Below, piece after piece: positions 35,205 to 43,541 of a stretch of DNA of 64,000 nucleotides. The stretch lies in the NCBI GenBank assembly GCA_036380715.1, contig DASVEF010000363.1:15487-79486 (forward strand). The letters run 5' to 3'. Source of the stretch: UBA5704 sp036380715. Its GTDB lineage: Bacteria > Acidobacteriota > Thermoanaerobaculia > Multivoradales > UBA5704. The translations under genes and the position numbers were made by a program. The notes under the pieces were generated by a model. The model was given only the letters and a program-made list of their open reading frames with translations, was not told the DNA's origin and searched no databases. Numbering within the stretch: position 1 is the first letter of the stretch; every line of letters begins with the position of its first letter.

Positions 35205-37673
35205 CTATTCCAGCCGCAACGCCTGAAAAGGCGCGACTTTCGCGGCCCGGCGCGCGGGGATGTAGCTGGCCGCCATGGCAACCCCCAGAAGCAGGACCGA
35301 CATCCCCCCGAGGATGATCTTGTCGAGGGGGCTGACCCCGTAGAGCCAGCTCGTCAGCACCGGCGTGACGAGGAGCGCGAGGAGCAGCCCGAGAGCCACT
35401 CCCATGAGCGCCAGGCGCCCCCCCTGGCCGATGACGAGGCGCAGAACGTCGCGGAGCTGCGCCCCGAGCGCCATGCGCAACCCGATCTCCTGGGTCCGGT
35501 TGGAGACGGAATAGGAGACGACCCCGTAGACGCCGACGGCGGCCAGGGACAGGGCGAAAAACGCGAACAGGCTCATCAACAGCACGAACGAGCGGCCGCC
35601 CGCGGTCTGCTGCGCCAGCCGCTCCTCGAAGACGGCGATGTCGTAGACCGGAAGATCGGGCGCGATGTCGCGGAGCTGCTGCCGGACCTCCTGCGCGACC
35701 GCGGCCGGAGGTACCGACGTACGCACCAGGAGCCCGAGGGTCGCAGGGGTCCGCGGCACCTTCTGCAGCAGGGGCACGTAGACGTCGTGCAGCGGCCGGT
35801 CGTCCTGGACGAGGCCCGAGTGCTTCACGTTGCGGACGACGCCGACCACGGTGAGCCAGGGGGAGGGGGGGGCAGGGGGCTTCGGATTGCGGCGCCCGCG
35901 CTTCAGGCGCTTGCCGATCGGGTTCTGGCCCGGCCAGTACTGGTCCGCAAGGCTCTGGCTGACCACAACGGTCTGCTGAGCGCCGTCGACGTCGACCGAG
36001 GTGAGATCCCGTCCCTTGACCACCGGCACACCGAGCACGGAGAAATATCCTGGGCTCACAAAGTGGTACCCGGCGAGGACGGGGAGCTCCGTCTCCGGCT
36101 GATCCTCCAGAGTGAAAGCGGCGCCGGACCAGTCGGCCGTGGTCGGGAGCTCCGGCCCCTCCAGGGCCACCGCGCTGATTCCGGGCACCGCCCGCAGCCG
36201 GTCGAGCGACTCCGTGGCCAGATTCCAGACCGCCGGGTTCTCCTTGAACCCTTCCCCCTTGATGCTCATCCGCATCGTCAGGAGCTGCTTGGGGTCAAAG
36301 CCCAGGTCGGTTTCGTTCAGCCGCTGAAAGCCCTTGGTCATCAGCCCCGCGCAGACGAGCAGGACGAGGGCCGCGGCCACTTCGCCGACGATCAGCGCGT
36401 TCTGGAAGCGCTGATGCGACTCGCCGTACATGCCGCGCCGGCTGTTGTCGTTGAACACCTCGTAGAGGCGGAGCTTGGACGAGAGAACGAGCGCCGGCAC
36501 CAGCCCGAAGAGCAGGCCGGCGAACAGCGAAACCGTGAGGATGACCCCCACGACCACCAGGTCGATCTCGACGCTCACGAAGCTCTTGAGCGGGATGCCG
36601 CTCGCCTTGATCAGAAGGCCTGTGCTCCACCGCGCCACGAGAAGGCCGGCACCGCAGCCGAGCAGGGCGAGCAGGACGCTCTCGGCCAGAACCTGGCGCA
36701 CCAGGCCGGTGCGCCGCGCGCCCAGAGCCATGCGCAGCGACAGGTCGCGCCGCCGCGCCACGAACCGGGCGAGCAGCAGGTTCGCCAGGTTGGTGCAGAC
36801 GATCAGCAGGAGAAAGAGGCCGCCGGCCAGCAAGATCAGGAGCTTGCGCCGCAGCTCGCCGAACCAGGCCTCGCGCAGGGGCATGGCCGCGGCGCGGATC
36901 CCCTCGTTTGAATACGCGAAATCCGCCTCGAGCTGGCGGCTGATCGCGTCGAGGTCCTCGCGCGCCTGCTCCAACGAAACGCCCGGCTTGAGCCGCCCGA
37001 CCGCGTGCAGCCAGCGGAAACCCCGTTTCTCCGTGTAGTCGGGCCCGAAGGTGGAGGCCGCCGAAAGGGGGAGCCAGACGTCCGCGGCGTCACTCAGACC
37101 CCGAAAGCCCGCAGGCAGCACGCCGACCACGGTGTAGCTCTGGTCGTCGAAGCTCAGGACCTTGCCCACGGCCGCGGAGTCCCCCGCGAAGTGGCTGTGC
37201 CAGAAGTGGTCGCTGATCAGCGCGACACGCCGCACCGCGGGGACCTGATCCTCCTCCGGCAGAAAGGCGCGCCCCCGGTCCGGCTTGACCCCGAGGATCC
37301 TGAAATAGGAGGCGGAGACGATCTCGACCCTTACCATCTCGGGACCCTGCTCCGTCCGCAGCGTCAACGAATACCCCTCCGTGCGGGCCGCCAGGTCTTC
37401 GAGCGAGCGCTGGTGCCGGCGCAGGTCCAGGAAGTCCGGGTAGGAGATGAGAGCCCGCTCCCCCTCGTCCTTCTCGCTGACGCCGTCCACCAGCACCAGG
37501 CGGCTCGGGTCCTCGAACGGTAAAGCCCGCAGCAGCACGGCGTTGACGACACTGAAGATGGAGCTCAGCGCTCCGATGCCGAGGGCCATCGTGAGCACGC
37601 ATACCAGGGTGAATCCGGGACTCTTCCTCAGAGTACGTAGACTGAAGCGAATGTCCCCTGCCAGGGTCGACAT
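35205..37673 (-). CDS. ADOP-type FtsX/MacB permease without ATPase
   Basis: 822 residues. An N-terminal helix follows DIRFSLRTLRKSPGFTLVCVLTMALGIGA, then a MacB periplasmic core domain (~50-270) and an FtsX domain; a second core and second FtsX domain follow, ending IPARRAAKVAPFQALRLE. This full duplication without an ABC ATPase domain is the acidobacterial duplicated orphan permease (ADOP) architecture. ATG 37673 is chosen because GGAGG precedes it and the family start is SLRTLRKSPG. It is the first gene of an operon with both NRPS genes (3-bp gap, then 4-bp overlap), so export of or self-protection from the peptide is a fair inference. Any partner ATPase would have to act in trans. Confidence 0.88.
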   Translation of the reverse strand: MSTLAGDIRFSLRTLRKSPGFTLVCVLTMALGIGALSSIFSVVNAVLLRALPFEDPSRLVLVDGVSEKDEGERALISYPDFLDLRRHQRSLEDLAARTEGYSLTLRTEQGPEMVRVEIVSASYFRILGVKPDRGRAFLPEEDQVPAVRRVALISDHFWHSHFAGDSAAVGKVLSFDDQSYTVVGVLPAGFRGLSDAADVWLPLSAASTFGPDYTEKRGFRWLHAVGRLKPGVSLEQAREDLDAISRQLEADFAYSNEGIRAAAMPLREAWFGELRRKLLILLAGGLFLLLIVCTNLANLLLARFVARRRDLSLRMALGARRTGLVRQVLAESVLLALLGCGAGLLVARWSTGLLIKASGIPLKSFVSVEIDLVVVGVILTVSLFAGLLFGLVPALVLSSKLRLYEVFNDNSRRGMYGESHQRFQNALIVGEVAAALVLLVCAGLMTKGFQRLNETDLGFDPKQLLTMRMSIKGEGFKENPAVWNLATESLDRLRAVPGISAVALEGPELPTTADWSGAAFTLEDQPETELPVLAGYHFVSPGYFSVLGVPVVKGRDLTSVDVDGAQQTVVVSQSLADQYWPGQNPIGKRLKRGRRNPKPPAPPSPWLTVVGVVRNVKHSGLVQDDRPLHDVYVPLLQKVPRTPATLGLLVRTSVPPAAVAQEVRQQLRDIAPDLPVYDIAVFEERLAQQTAGGRSFVLLMSLFAFFALSLAAVGVYGVVSYSVSNRTQEIGLRMALGAQLRDVLRLVIGQGGRLALMGVALGLLLALLVTPVLTSWLYGVSPLDKIILGGMSVLLLGVAMAASYIPARRAAKVAPFQALRLE

Positions 37674-37885
37674 CGAAGACCTCCAACCTCCTCGATCGCG
37701 AGGACCGGCGCGAGCGGAAAGCAACCCCTTCCCCTCGCCCGGCACATTTGCGTCGTGAGCCGGGTTAGCTTAAGGCAAAACGCCTGTAACTAGAAGCACC
37801 AATTTAAAAAGATCTTTAATTGATTCCCGGGAATAGCACTTTGGCGATAAGCTGTTATAGCTGGTCCAAGGTACAGGAGGTCCCT
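37674..37885. promoter_or_regulatory. Divergent promoter region of NRPS operon and metalloprotease
   Basis: A 212-bp gap, markedly AT-rich around 37790-37860 against the GC-rich background. It holds a perfect 12-bp palindrome ATTCCCGGGAAT (37823-37834) and AAAGATCTTT (37808-37817), both candidate operators. No convincing -35/-10 pair was fixed on either strand. Confidence 0.5.
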
Positions 37886-39937
37886 ATGGAGAGGGCGCGC
37901 CGGCTCTTCCCTGCGATTGTATTTTCTTCTCTGATCGTCGTGCCAGCCGCGTCCGCGGCGCCGGCGGTCCGCCAGGTCGACGCCGCCGCCCGTGGCGAGG
38001 TGTTCGCCGCGGCGGGGGCCGCGAGCCGGGCGGAGCTGGTCGACTTCGGCGAAGGTCTGGCATCCACTCTCCTCCAGGTGTCTCCGCAGGAAAAGGTGCG
38101 CCTGACCGGCTGGCCCGTGTCACCCGAGGAGCGGGCGGACGTGCTGCTCACCCGGCACGACATCTACGCGCCCGACGCGAAGATCTGGAAGGTCGGCAAG
38201 AACGGCGGCGTCGCCGAGGTGCCGCGCTCGCGGCTCGCCTTCTTCTGGGGCACGGCCGAAGGGGATGAGGAGACCCGGGTCTTCGTGTCGGTCGATCCGG
38301 ACACGCAGACTTTCGCCGGTTTCTCCCAGACGGCGCGCGCGATGCACGAGATGCATCCCCTGAAGGACGTAGAGCCGGCGGCGCGCGGCTCCCGCCGTCA
38401 CGTGGTGGCCGCGCCCGAGTTCTTCCTCGCCAAGGCGGGCGAGACCCCCGAATGGACCTGTGCGCAGACCGGAGCGCCCCTGGACCTCAGCCTCGGCCAG
38501 GAGACCGCCGGCTCCACGACCGTCCCGCTCTTCGCACCGGCCATCTCCTCGCTGCACACCGCGACGATCGCCGTCGACACCGACAACGAGATCATGGTCA
38601 ACAAGTTCGGGAACAACACGACGACGGCGGCCAACTACATTGCGAGCCTGGTCGCCGCGATGAACGTGATCTACGAGCGGGACCTCCTGATCCGTCTGCT
38701 CCAGGGGCAGACCTTCCTGCGGCAGGGGAACGGCAGCGACGGCAACTCCTACAACGACGATCCCTACGTCCAGGCCGGCGCCACGACGGACAAGCTCTTC
38801 GAGTTCACCAACTACTGGTCGGCCAACCAGGGAGGCGTCACGCGGGCGCTGGCCATGCTGCTCTCCGGCCGCGGCACCAGCGGAGCGGCCGGCGTCGCCT
38901 GGATCGACACGCTGTGCAGCAAGACCCACGGCTACAGCTTCAACCAGGTCTTCCTGTCGGGGACCAGCCCGAGCTTCGGCGACGTGCTGGTGGTGGCCCA
39001 CGAGATCGGCCACAACTTCGGCTCGCCGCACACGCACTGCTACAGCACGCCGCTCGACAACTGCTACAATGCCGAATCCGGCTGCTACGCCGGCACCAGG
39101 AGTTGCCCGGCGCCGAGCACCATCAACGGCGTGACCAACGTCACGGGCACGCTGATGAGCTACTGCCACCTCTCCGGGCTGGCCGGCTGCGGCTCGTCCC
39201 AGGTCTTCCACCCGGCGTCGGTCACCCTGCTCAACCCCAAGATCCAGAACCGGGTCAACACCTGCATCTTCCCGTCCGGTCCGCCGCCTTCGCCGGCGCC
39301 CACCGTCTCAGGGGTGAGCCCGGTCAGCGGCTCGATCGTGGGAGGAACGCCGGTGACGATCACCGGGACCAGCTTCGCGGCCGGGGCCACAGTAACCTTC
39401 GGCGGCACGGCGGCCGCCGCGGGCGTCGTGGTCAACGCGACCACGATCACGGCCGTCGCCCCGGCGCACGCCGCAGGCGCAGTGACTGTGGCGGTGACCA
39501 ACCCGAGCACCCAGAGCGGCTCGAAGAGCAACGCCTACTTCTATGCGCCGCCGCCAGCCGTGTCCGACTTCTACACTCTCGCCCCCTGCCGTGTCCTCGA
39601 CACCCGCAACCCGAACGGCGCGCGCGGAGGGCCGGTCCTCGGAGCCTCCGGTCAGCGCACGTTCGACGTGACAGGCGCGTGCGGCATCCCGAACGCGGCG
39701 AAAGCGATCTCTGTGAATGTGACGGTCGTCGCCCCGGCCGCCTCGGGATACCTCAGCATCTTTCCCGGCAACGCCTTCCCTCTGGGAACGAGCACCCTCA
39801 GCTTCAGAGCGGGCATGGCGCGCGCCAGCAACTCCATTCTGACCCTGGCGACGAACGGGAGCGGCACGATCGGAGTGCTGAACGCCTCCGGCGGGAACGC
39901 ACATGTCATCGTCGACGTGAACGGCTATTTCCAATAG
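37886..39937 (+). CDS. Secreted reprolysin-like (M12) zinc metalloprotease with IPT/TIG and C-terminal domain
   Basis: 683 residues. Signal peptide 1-25; a pro-region with PWR-like content to ~210; catalytic domain ~220-450 with the metzincin motif HEIGHNFGSPHTHC (~372) and the Met-turn LMSYCH (~423). An IPT/TIG immunoglobulin-like domain (~470-553, PTVSGVSPVSGSIVGGTPVTITG) and a C-terminal ~120-residue beta domain (PCRVLDTRNPNGARGGP ... VDVNGYFQ) follow, the latter common on exported acidobacterial proteins. Many Cys around the active site suggest disulfides. AGGAGG precedes ATG 37886. It is divergent from the NRPS operon and convergent with the next peptidase. Confidence 0.9.
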   Translation: MERARRLFPAIVFSSLIVVPAASAAPAVRQVDAAARGEVFAAAGAASRAELVDFGEGLASTLLQVSPQEKVRLTGWPVSPEERADVLLTRHDIYAPDAKIWKVGKNGGVAEVPRSRLAFFWGTAEGDEETRVFVSVDPDTQTFAGFSQTARAMHEMHPLKDVEPAARGSRRHVVAAPEFFLAKAGETPEWTCAQTGAPLDLSLGQETAGSTTVPLFAPAISSLHTATIAVDTDNEIMVNKFGNNTTTAANYIASLVAAMNVIYERDLLIRLLQGQTFLRQGNGSDGNSYNDDPYVQAGATTDKLFEFTNYWSANQGGVTRALAMLLSGRGTSGAAGVAWIDTLCSKTHGYSFNQVFLSGTSPSFGDVLVVAHEIGHNFGSPHTHCYSTPLDNCYNAESGCYAGTRSCPAPSTINGVTNVTGTLMSYCHLSGLAGCGSSQVFHPASVTLLNPKIQNRVNTCIFPSGPPPSPAPTVSGVSPVSGSIVGGTPVTITGTSFAAGATVTFGGTAAAAGVVVNATTITAVAPAHAAGAVTVAVTNPSTQSGSKSNAYFYAPPPAVSDFYTLAPCRVLDTRNPNGARGGPVLGASGQRTFDVTGACGIPNAAKAISVNVTVVAPAASGYLSIFPGNAFPLGTSTLSFRAGMARASNSILTLATNGSGTIGVLNASGGNAHVIVDVNGYFQ

Positions 39938-39942
39938 AGCCG

Positions 39943-40881
39943 TCAATTCACCCATTCGCCCCGATCCTCCTCTTCCACCCTCCGCCTCTCCTCATCGATC
40001 CTCCTCTCCTCTTCGTCCCAAATGGCGCGTTGGGCGACATCGCGGGCGCGCCTCCTCCGGATGGCCCAGAGGGCGAGCATGGTGATGAGGAGCCAGAGGG
40101 TGACGGAGCTGGTGAGCAGGGGAACCCAGCGGTACCAGAAGGATTGCCGATCCCAGAAGGAGCTCTCGGCCTCCGCCAGGGAGGTTCCCGTGGCGATCCG
40201 GAACGCCGCCTCGAAAGGCAGCCCGCGGCGGACCCAGCGCAGGATGTCGGCGGCCACCCCGGAGCCGTGGCGCTCGAAGAGGTCGTGCACGAAGGCGCCC
40301 GCGATCGCGTAGGCGCGGTTCGAGGCCCCCTGGCCGCCGCGGAAGAGCCCCTCGAGCTCGTTGAGGGAAACCTGGTCGTCCGCCAGGAGGGCCAAGGTCA
40401 GCCGGGAGCGGTCGTCCAGTCCCCAGGAGAGCCCGGCGATCATGGCCAGCCCTTCGTGGAACCAGCGGGGGATCGGCTGTCCTCCGGCGGCTCGCGCCAC
40501 CAGGACGTGGGCCACCTCGTGGCGCAGAAGGTCTTCCAGGGACGAGTCCGGATAGGAGGGGGTGCGGGCGGGGAGCAGCACGATCAGGCTCCGCTCGGGA
40601 TAGGCGTAGCCGGAGACCCAGGGCGGTGCCTGACGCGCGGGAGGCGAGCCCTCCGGCGCCAGGATCACCCGGATCGGCGCTCCCGGTTCCTCCAGTCCCA
40701 CCAGGGCCATGGCGCTCGCCAGGCGCTCCGGATCGAGGCTCCGGACGCGGGAGGCCACCGGCTCCAGGGCGGGCGGAGCCTCGACGACCAGCGGCGGGAG
40801 CTGGGCGGTCGCGATGGAGAGCGGCGCGAAGAGCCCGCCGAGCAGGAGCAGGAGGATGGCGAGCGCGGGAGGGGGTTTCAT
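39943..40881 (-). CDS. Peptidase-MA-like membrane-anchored gluzincin
   Basis: 312 residues. Signal peptide (MKPPPALAILLLLLGGLFAP), then an extracytoplasmic domain with HEVAHVLVARA (HExxH) and, about 20 residues on, WFHEGLAMIAG carrying the third zinc-ligand Glu, as in peptidase-MA proteins. A single C-terminal membrane helix (LLTSSVTLWLLITMLALWAI) is followed by a charged cytoplasmic tail rich in Arg/Glu. Peptide hydrolysis outside the inner membrane is likely; the substrate is unknown. Its start is only 12 bp from the divergent M23 gene, so the two share a very compact promoter region. Confidence 0.83.
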   Translation of the reverse strand: MKPPPALAILLLLLGGLFAPLSIATAQLPPLVVEAPPALEPVASRVRSLDPERLASAMALVGLEEPGAPIRVILAPEGSPPARQAPPWVSGYAYPERSLIVLLPARTPSYPDSSLEDLLRHEVAHVLVARAAGGQPIPRWFHEGLAMIAGLSWGLDDRSRLTLALLADDQVSLNELEGLFRGGQGASNRAYAIAGAFVHDLFERHGSGVAADILRWVRRGLPFEAAFRIATGTSLAEAESSFWDRQSFWYRWVPLLTSSVTLWLLITMLALWAIRRRRARDVAQRAIWDEEERRIDEERRRVEEEDRGEWVN

Positions 40882-40893
40882 GGCAGCATCTTA

Positions 40894-41469
40894 ATGCGCT
40901 ACCATCCGCAGCCAGTGACGAAGTCCCGAGTCTGCTTCTTGCTCCTCCCGCTGGCGCTCTGCGCGATCCTCGCGCTCGCGGGGTGCTCTCCGGAGGTGCG
41001 CAACGGCGGCGCCTATTTCTCCCTGCTCCGGCAGGCGCCGCCGCGCTCGCTGCCTGTCCCGGTGGACGGGGTCGCGCCCGCGCGTCTGGTCAACTCCTGG
41101 GGGGACGCCCGATACGGCGGCCGGCGGCACCAGGGGATCGACATCCTCGCGCCCCGCGGTACGCCGGTGCGGAGCGTCACCGCCGGCGTCATCGAGTACA
41201 AGGGGATGCGCGGGCTCGGCGGCCGGATCGTCAACGTCATCGGTCCCGGCGGCTATCGTCACTACTACGCCCATCTGGAAGACTGGGGACCTCAGGCGCC
41301 CGGCGAGTGGGTGCAGCAGGGCGAGATCATCGGCTACGTCGGCAACTCCGGCAATGCCGCGGTGAGCCCGCCGCACCTCCACTACGGCATCTACACCCCC
41401 TCGGGCCAGGCCATCAACCCCTACCCGCTCCTCCGCGGCAGCAAGACCTCCCAGACCGCTTCCCGCTGA
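40894..41469 (+). CDS. M23-family murein endopeptidase lipoprotein
   Basis: About 191 residues. A lipoprotein signal with lipobox LALAGC, a short spacer, then a LytM/M23 domain: HQGIDILAPRGTPVRSVTAG (first His and Asp ligands), YAHLEDWG and the closing HLHYGIYTP (HxH). It would hydrolyse peptidoglycan cross-links. An alternative GTG start at 40915 gives a more typical signal peptide (VTKSRVCFLLLPL) and leaves more room for the divergent promoter; neither start has a clear ribosome site. Confidence 0.85.
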   Translation: MRYHPQPVTKSRVCFLLLPLALCAILALAGCSPEVRNGGAYFSLLRQAPPRSLPVPVDGVAPARLVNSWGDARYGGRRHQGIDILAPRGTPVRSVTAGVIEYKGMRGLGGRIVNVIGPGGYRHYYAHLEDWGPQAPGEWVQQGEIIGYVGNSGNAAVSPPHLHYGIYTPSGQAINPYPLLRGSKTSQTASR

Positions 41470-41485
41470 GCCTCAGACCGGCGGC

Positions 41486-42094
41486 TCAGAGGCCGCCGAT
41501 CATGCCCACGATTCCGGCGCGGATCAGCGCCACGGAGATGGCGGCGAGGAAAAGGCTGGCGACCTTGGCGACCGCGCGGCTGGCGGCGGTGCCCATGAAG
41601 CGGCCGATGTACGGCGCGAACACCAGGGTCAGGAAGACCAGCGCCATGTTCGCCGCCAATGAGGTCAGCGTCGGCAGATAGCCGAACGCCTCGCGCGACA
41701 CCAGGACCGAAGTGATCGCGGCCGGCCCCATGATCAGCGGGATGCCGATCGGCACCACCCCGACCGAGGCGGCGTCCTCGCCGTCGCCGTCACCCTCTCG
41801 CGGATCGCGGCGCCGGAAGTCGCCGAAGATCAGGTTGGAGACGCTGAGCACCAGCAGGATGATCCCGCCGCCGACGCGCAGGTCGTTCACCGTGATCCCG
41901 AGCAGGGAGAAGATGAGCTGCCCGGCGAAGAGGATCAGCACGGCGATCAACGAGGCGGTCACGACCGCCAGGAATGTCAGCCGGCGGCGCTGTCCCGAGG
42001 TCATCGTCTCGGTCACCGCCAGGTAGACGGGGATGATGCCGGGCGCGTTGATCGCCACGAAGAGCGGCAGGAAGCTCTCGATGTACGGGTTCAT
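41486..42094 (-). CDS. MarC-family integral membrane protein
   Basis: 202 residues with six predicted membrane helices. Family marks: FLPLFVAINAPGIIPVYLAVTE at the start, VGGGIILLVLSVSNLIFGD in the middle, and VPIGIPLIMGPAAITSVLV, the most conserved MarC block. The central loop is acidic (DPREGDGDGED). Function in the MarC/UPF0056 family is unsettled; the old link with multiple antibiotic resistance was not upheld. A 9-bp hairpin ends 3 bp upstream of ATG 42094 and probably hides the ribosome site. Confidence 0.9.
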   Translation of the reverse strand: MNPYIESFLPLFVAINAPGIIPVYLAVTETMTSGQRRRLTFLAVVTASLIAVLILFAGQLIFSLLGITVNDLRVGGGIILLVLSVSNLIFGDFRRRDPREGDGDGEDAASVGVVPIGIPLIMGPAAITSVLVSREAFGYLPTLTSLAANMALVFLTLVFAPYIGRFMGTAASRAVAKVASLFLAAISVALIRAGIVGMIGGL

Positions 42095-42097
42095 GAA

Positions 42098-42119
42098 GGG
42101 GGATCGTATGCGATCCCCC
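42098..42119 (-). promoter_or_regulatory. Hairpin directly before marC start
   Basis: GGGGGATCG (42098-42106) and CGATCCCCC (42111-42119) form a perfect 9-bp stem with a 4-nt loop, 3 bp from the marC ATG and 10 bp past the BON-protein stop. It covers the place where a Shine-Dalgarno would lie. Terminator (no T-run) or translation-control hairpin. Confidence 0.6.
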
Positions 42120-42129
42120 GCAGCAAGGG

Positions 42130-42672
42130 TCAGCGGCTGGTGCCGGGCGCCGGGGGCGGCGCCTGTCCGGCCACCTGGATCAGGTTCACGACCTCGCGCA
42201 CTCCCTGGGTGCGGGAGGCCAGCTTCTCCGCCTCCAGGCGCTGGTCGTTCGAGGCCACCTTGCCGTTCAGGGTCACCCGGCCGTCGATCGTGTCGACGTC
42301 GATCTGGAAGGCTTTGACCTCGGGGTCGGCCAGGAGCGTGGCCTTGACCTTGGCGGTGATGGCGGCGTCGTCGAGGACGTCGCGCACGACCGGGCCGACC
42401 TCGGCCTCGACGCGCTCGGCGCCGCGCTCCAGGGCCTCGCCGACCTCCTGGGCCCCTTCCTGGACCTGATCGGCGGCCTGCTCCAGGTTCTCCCCCGCCT
42501 GCTCGAGGTTGCGCTCGACCTGGTCGCCGTCGACGCGGATATGGGTTTTGCCCTGGGCGTCGCGCTCGGCCTCGACGGCCTCCGGCTCTCCCGGGCGCTC
42601 ACAACCGATCATCGGGATCGTCGCGGCGGCCAACCAGACTGCCGCCGCCAGAGGAAAGGCTCTCGTCTTCAT
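42130..42672 (-). CDS. BON-domain lipoprotein
   Basis: 180 residues. The signal peptide ends in a lipobox-like MIGC. A long, strongly helical segment rich in Gln/Glu (VERNLEQAGENLEQAADQVQ...) could form a coiled coil of about 60 residues. The C-terminal BON domain (~105-170) reads DDAAITAKVKATLLADPEVKAFQIDVDTIDGRVTLNGKV. BON domains bind phospholipid and are typical of OsmY-like envelope-stress proteins. A paralogue lies just upstream on the same strand; both have a CTCCCTTTCAGGGAG palindrome in the leader. Confidence 0.87.
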   Translation of the reverse strand: MKTRAFPLAAAVWLAAATIPMIGCERPGEPEAVEAERDAQGKTHIRVDGDQVERNLEQAGENLEQAADQVQEGAQEVGEALERGAERVEAEVGPVVRDVLDDAAITAKVKATLLADPEVKAFQIDVDTIDGRVTLNGKVASNDQRLEAEKLASRTQGVREVVNLIQVAGQAPPPAPGTSR

Positions 42673-42734
42673 GGCGTGTCTCCTTGGGCCTCGAAAAAAG
42701 CGGGAGACGCCCAGGACCTTGCGAGCCGGAACGT

Positions 42735-42770
42735 CTCCCTTTCAGGGAGGGGCCGCGAAAGACCCTTGTG
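42735..42770. repeat. Palindromic upstream element, copy 1
   Basis: CTCCCTTTCAGGGAG (42735-42749) followed by GGGCCGCGAAAGACCCTTGTG. It lies between the two BON genes, about 65-100 bp ahead of the downstream one. Copy 2 is at 43306-43339. Confidence 0.75.
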
Positions 42771-42782
42771 AGGCTTCGCGGA

Positions 42783-43226
42783 TCAGGTTGCGGAGCTCTC
42801 TCCGCCCCCGATGGTGATCATGTTGACGACGTCGGAGACCCCCTCGGTGCCGCGGGCGATCTCCTCCGCCGCTTGCTTGGCCGCTTTCTCGTCCACGCTC
42901 CCCTTGAGCGTCACGATGCCGTCCCGGGTGCTGACGTTCACGTCGAACGCGCTGACGCGCTCGTCGCCGACCAGCTTGGTCTTCACCTTGGCGGTCGTGC
43001 TGGCGTCCTCGATGTCCACCTCGACGTCCTCAACCTCTTCTGTGTCTTCTACGTCGGCCGTGGGCTCCTCCGCGCTGTCCTGCGCCACCTCAGCCTGGGA
43101 GGTGGTGTCGTCGACCTCCCGTCCGACCTTGGGCTCGGCACCGCGGCAGCCGGCCGACGGTACGGTCAGCGCCAGCAGCAGGGCCAGCCAGGCGAACGGC
43201 AGAATCGACTTTCTCGGATCTCGCAT
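42783..43226 (-). CDS. BON-domain lipoprotein, paralogue
   Basis: 147 residues. Signal peptide with lipobox-like PSAGC, an acidic linker (ADVEDTEEVEDVEVDIED), then one BON domain (DASTTAKVKTKLVGDERVSAFDVNVSTRDGIVTLKGSVD...DVVNMITIGGG). It lacks the helical Gln/Glu segment of its neighbour, so the pair shares only the BON fold and lipid anchoring. ATG 43226 is chosen because the signal peptide begins there; the longer open frame only reads through the palindromic element. Confidence 0.85.
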   Translation of the reverse strand: MRDPRKSILPFAWLALLLALTVPSAGCRGAEPKVGREVDDTTSQAEVAQDSAEEPTADVEDTEEVEDVEVDIEDASTTAKVKTKLVGDERVSAFDVNVSTRDGIVTLKGSVDEKAAKQAAEEIARGTEGVSDVVNMITIGGGESSAT

Positions 43227-43305
43227 AACGTCGCTCTCACCCCCACGAACGCGGCTCTCGGGAAAAAGGGGGAGGCAAGATCTGGATCCTCTGGATTCAG
43301 GTTGC

Positions 43306-43339
43306 CTCCCTTTCAGGGAGGGCCGCGAAAGGCCTTGTG
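43306..43339. repeat. Palindromic upstream element, copy 2
   Basis: CTCCCTTTCAGGGAG (43306-43320) followed by GGCCGCGAAAGGCCTTGTG, nearly the same as copy 1. It is 80-113 bp ahead of the second BON gene. It lies in a 315-bp gap (43227-43541) that otherwise shows only GC-rich sequence and an isolated GAACCTTTCCGCGGGAGG stretch. Confidence 0.75.
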
Positions 43340-43541
43340 TCACCTCGTCCTGTGCCGCCGTCTCCGCTCTGCTTCGTCCTTCACCTGCCCGCGAAGGGGC
43401 GACCTTGACGTCTGATGAAAAGTGCAGCTTCCGTGCCAGAGGTTGCGGAGCGGAGCGATGCGGAAAGAGGCATGCGCAAAGGCGAACCTTTCCGCGGGAG
43501 GACAGGAGAGGACGAGGACGCTTGCAGGCGCCTTGTAAGAG

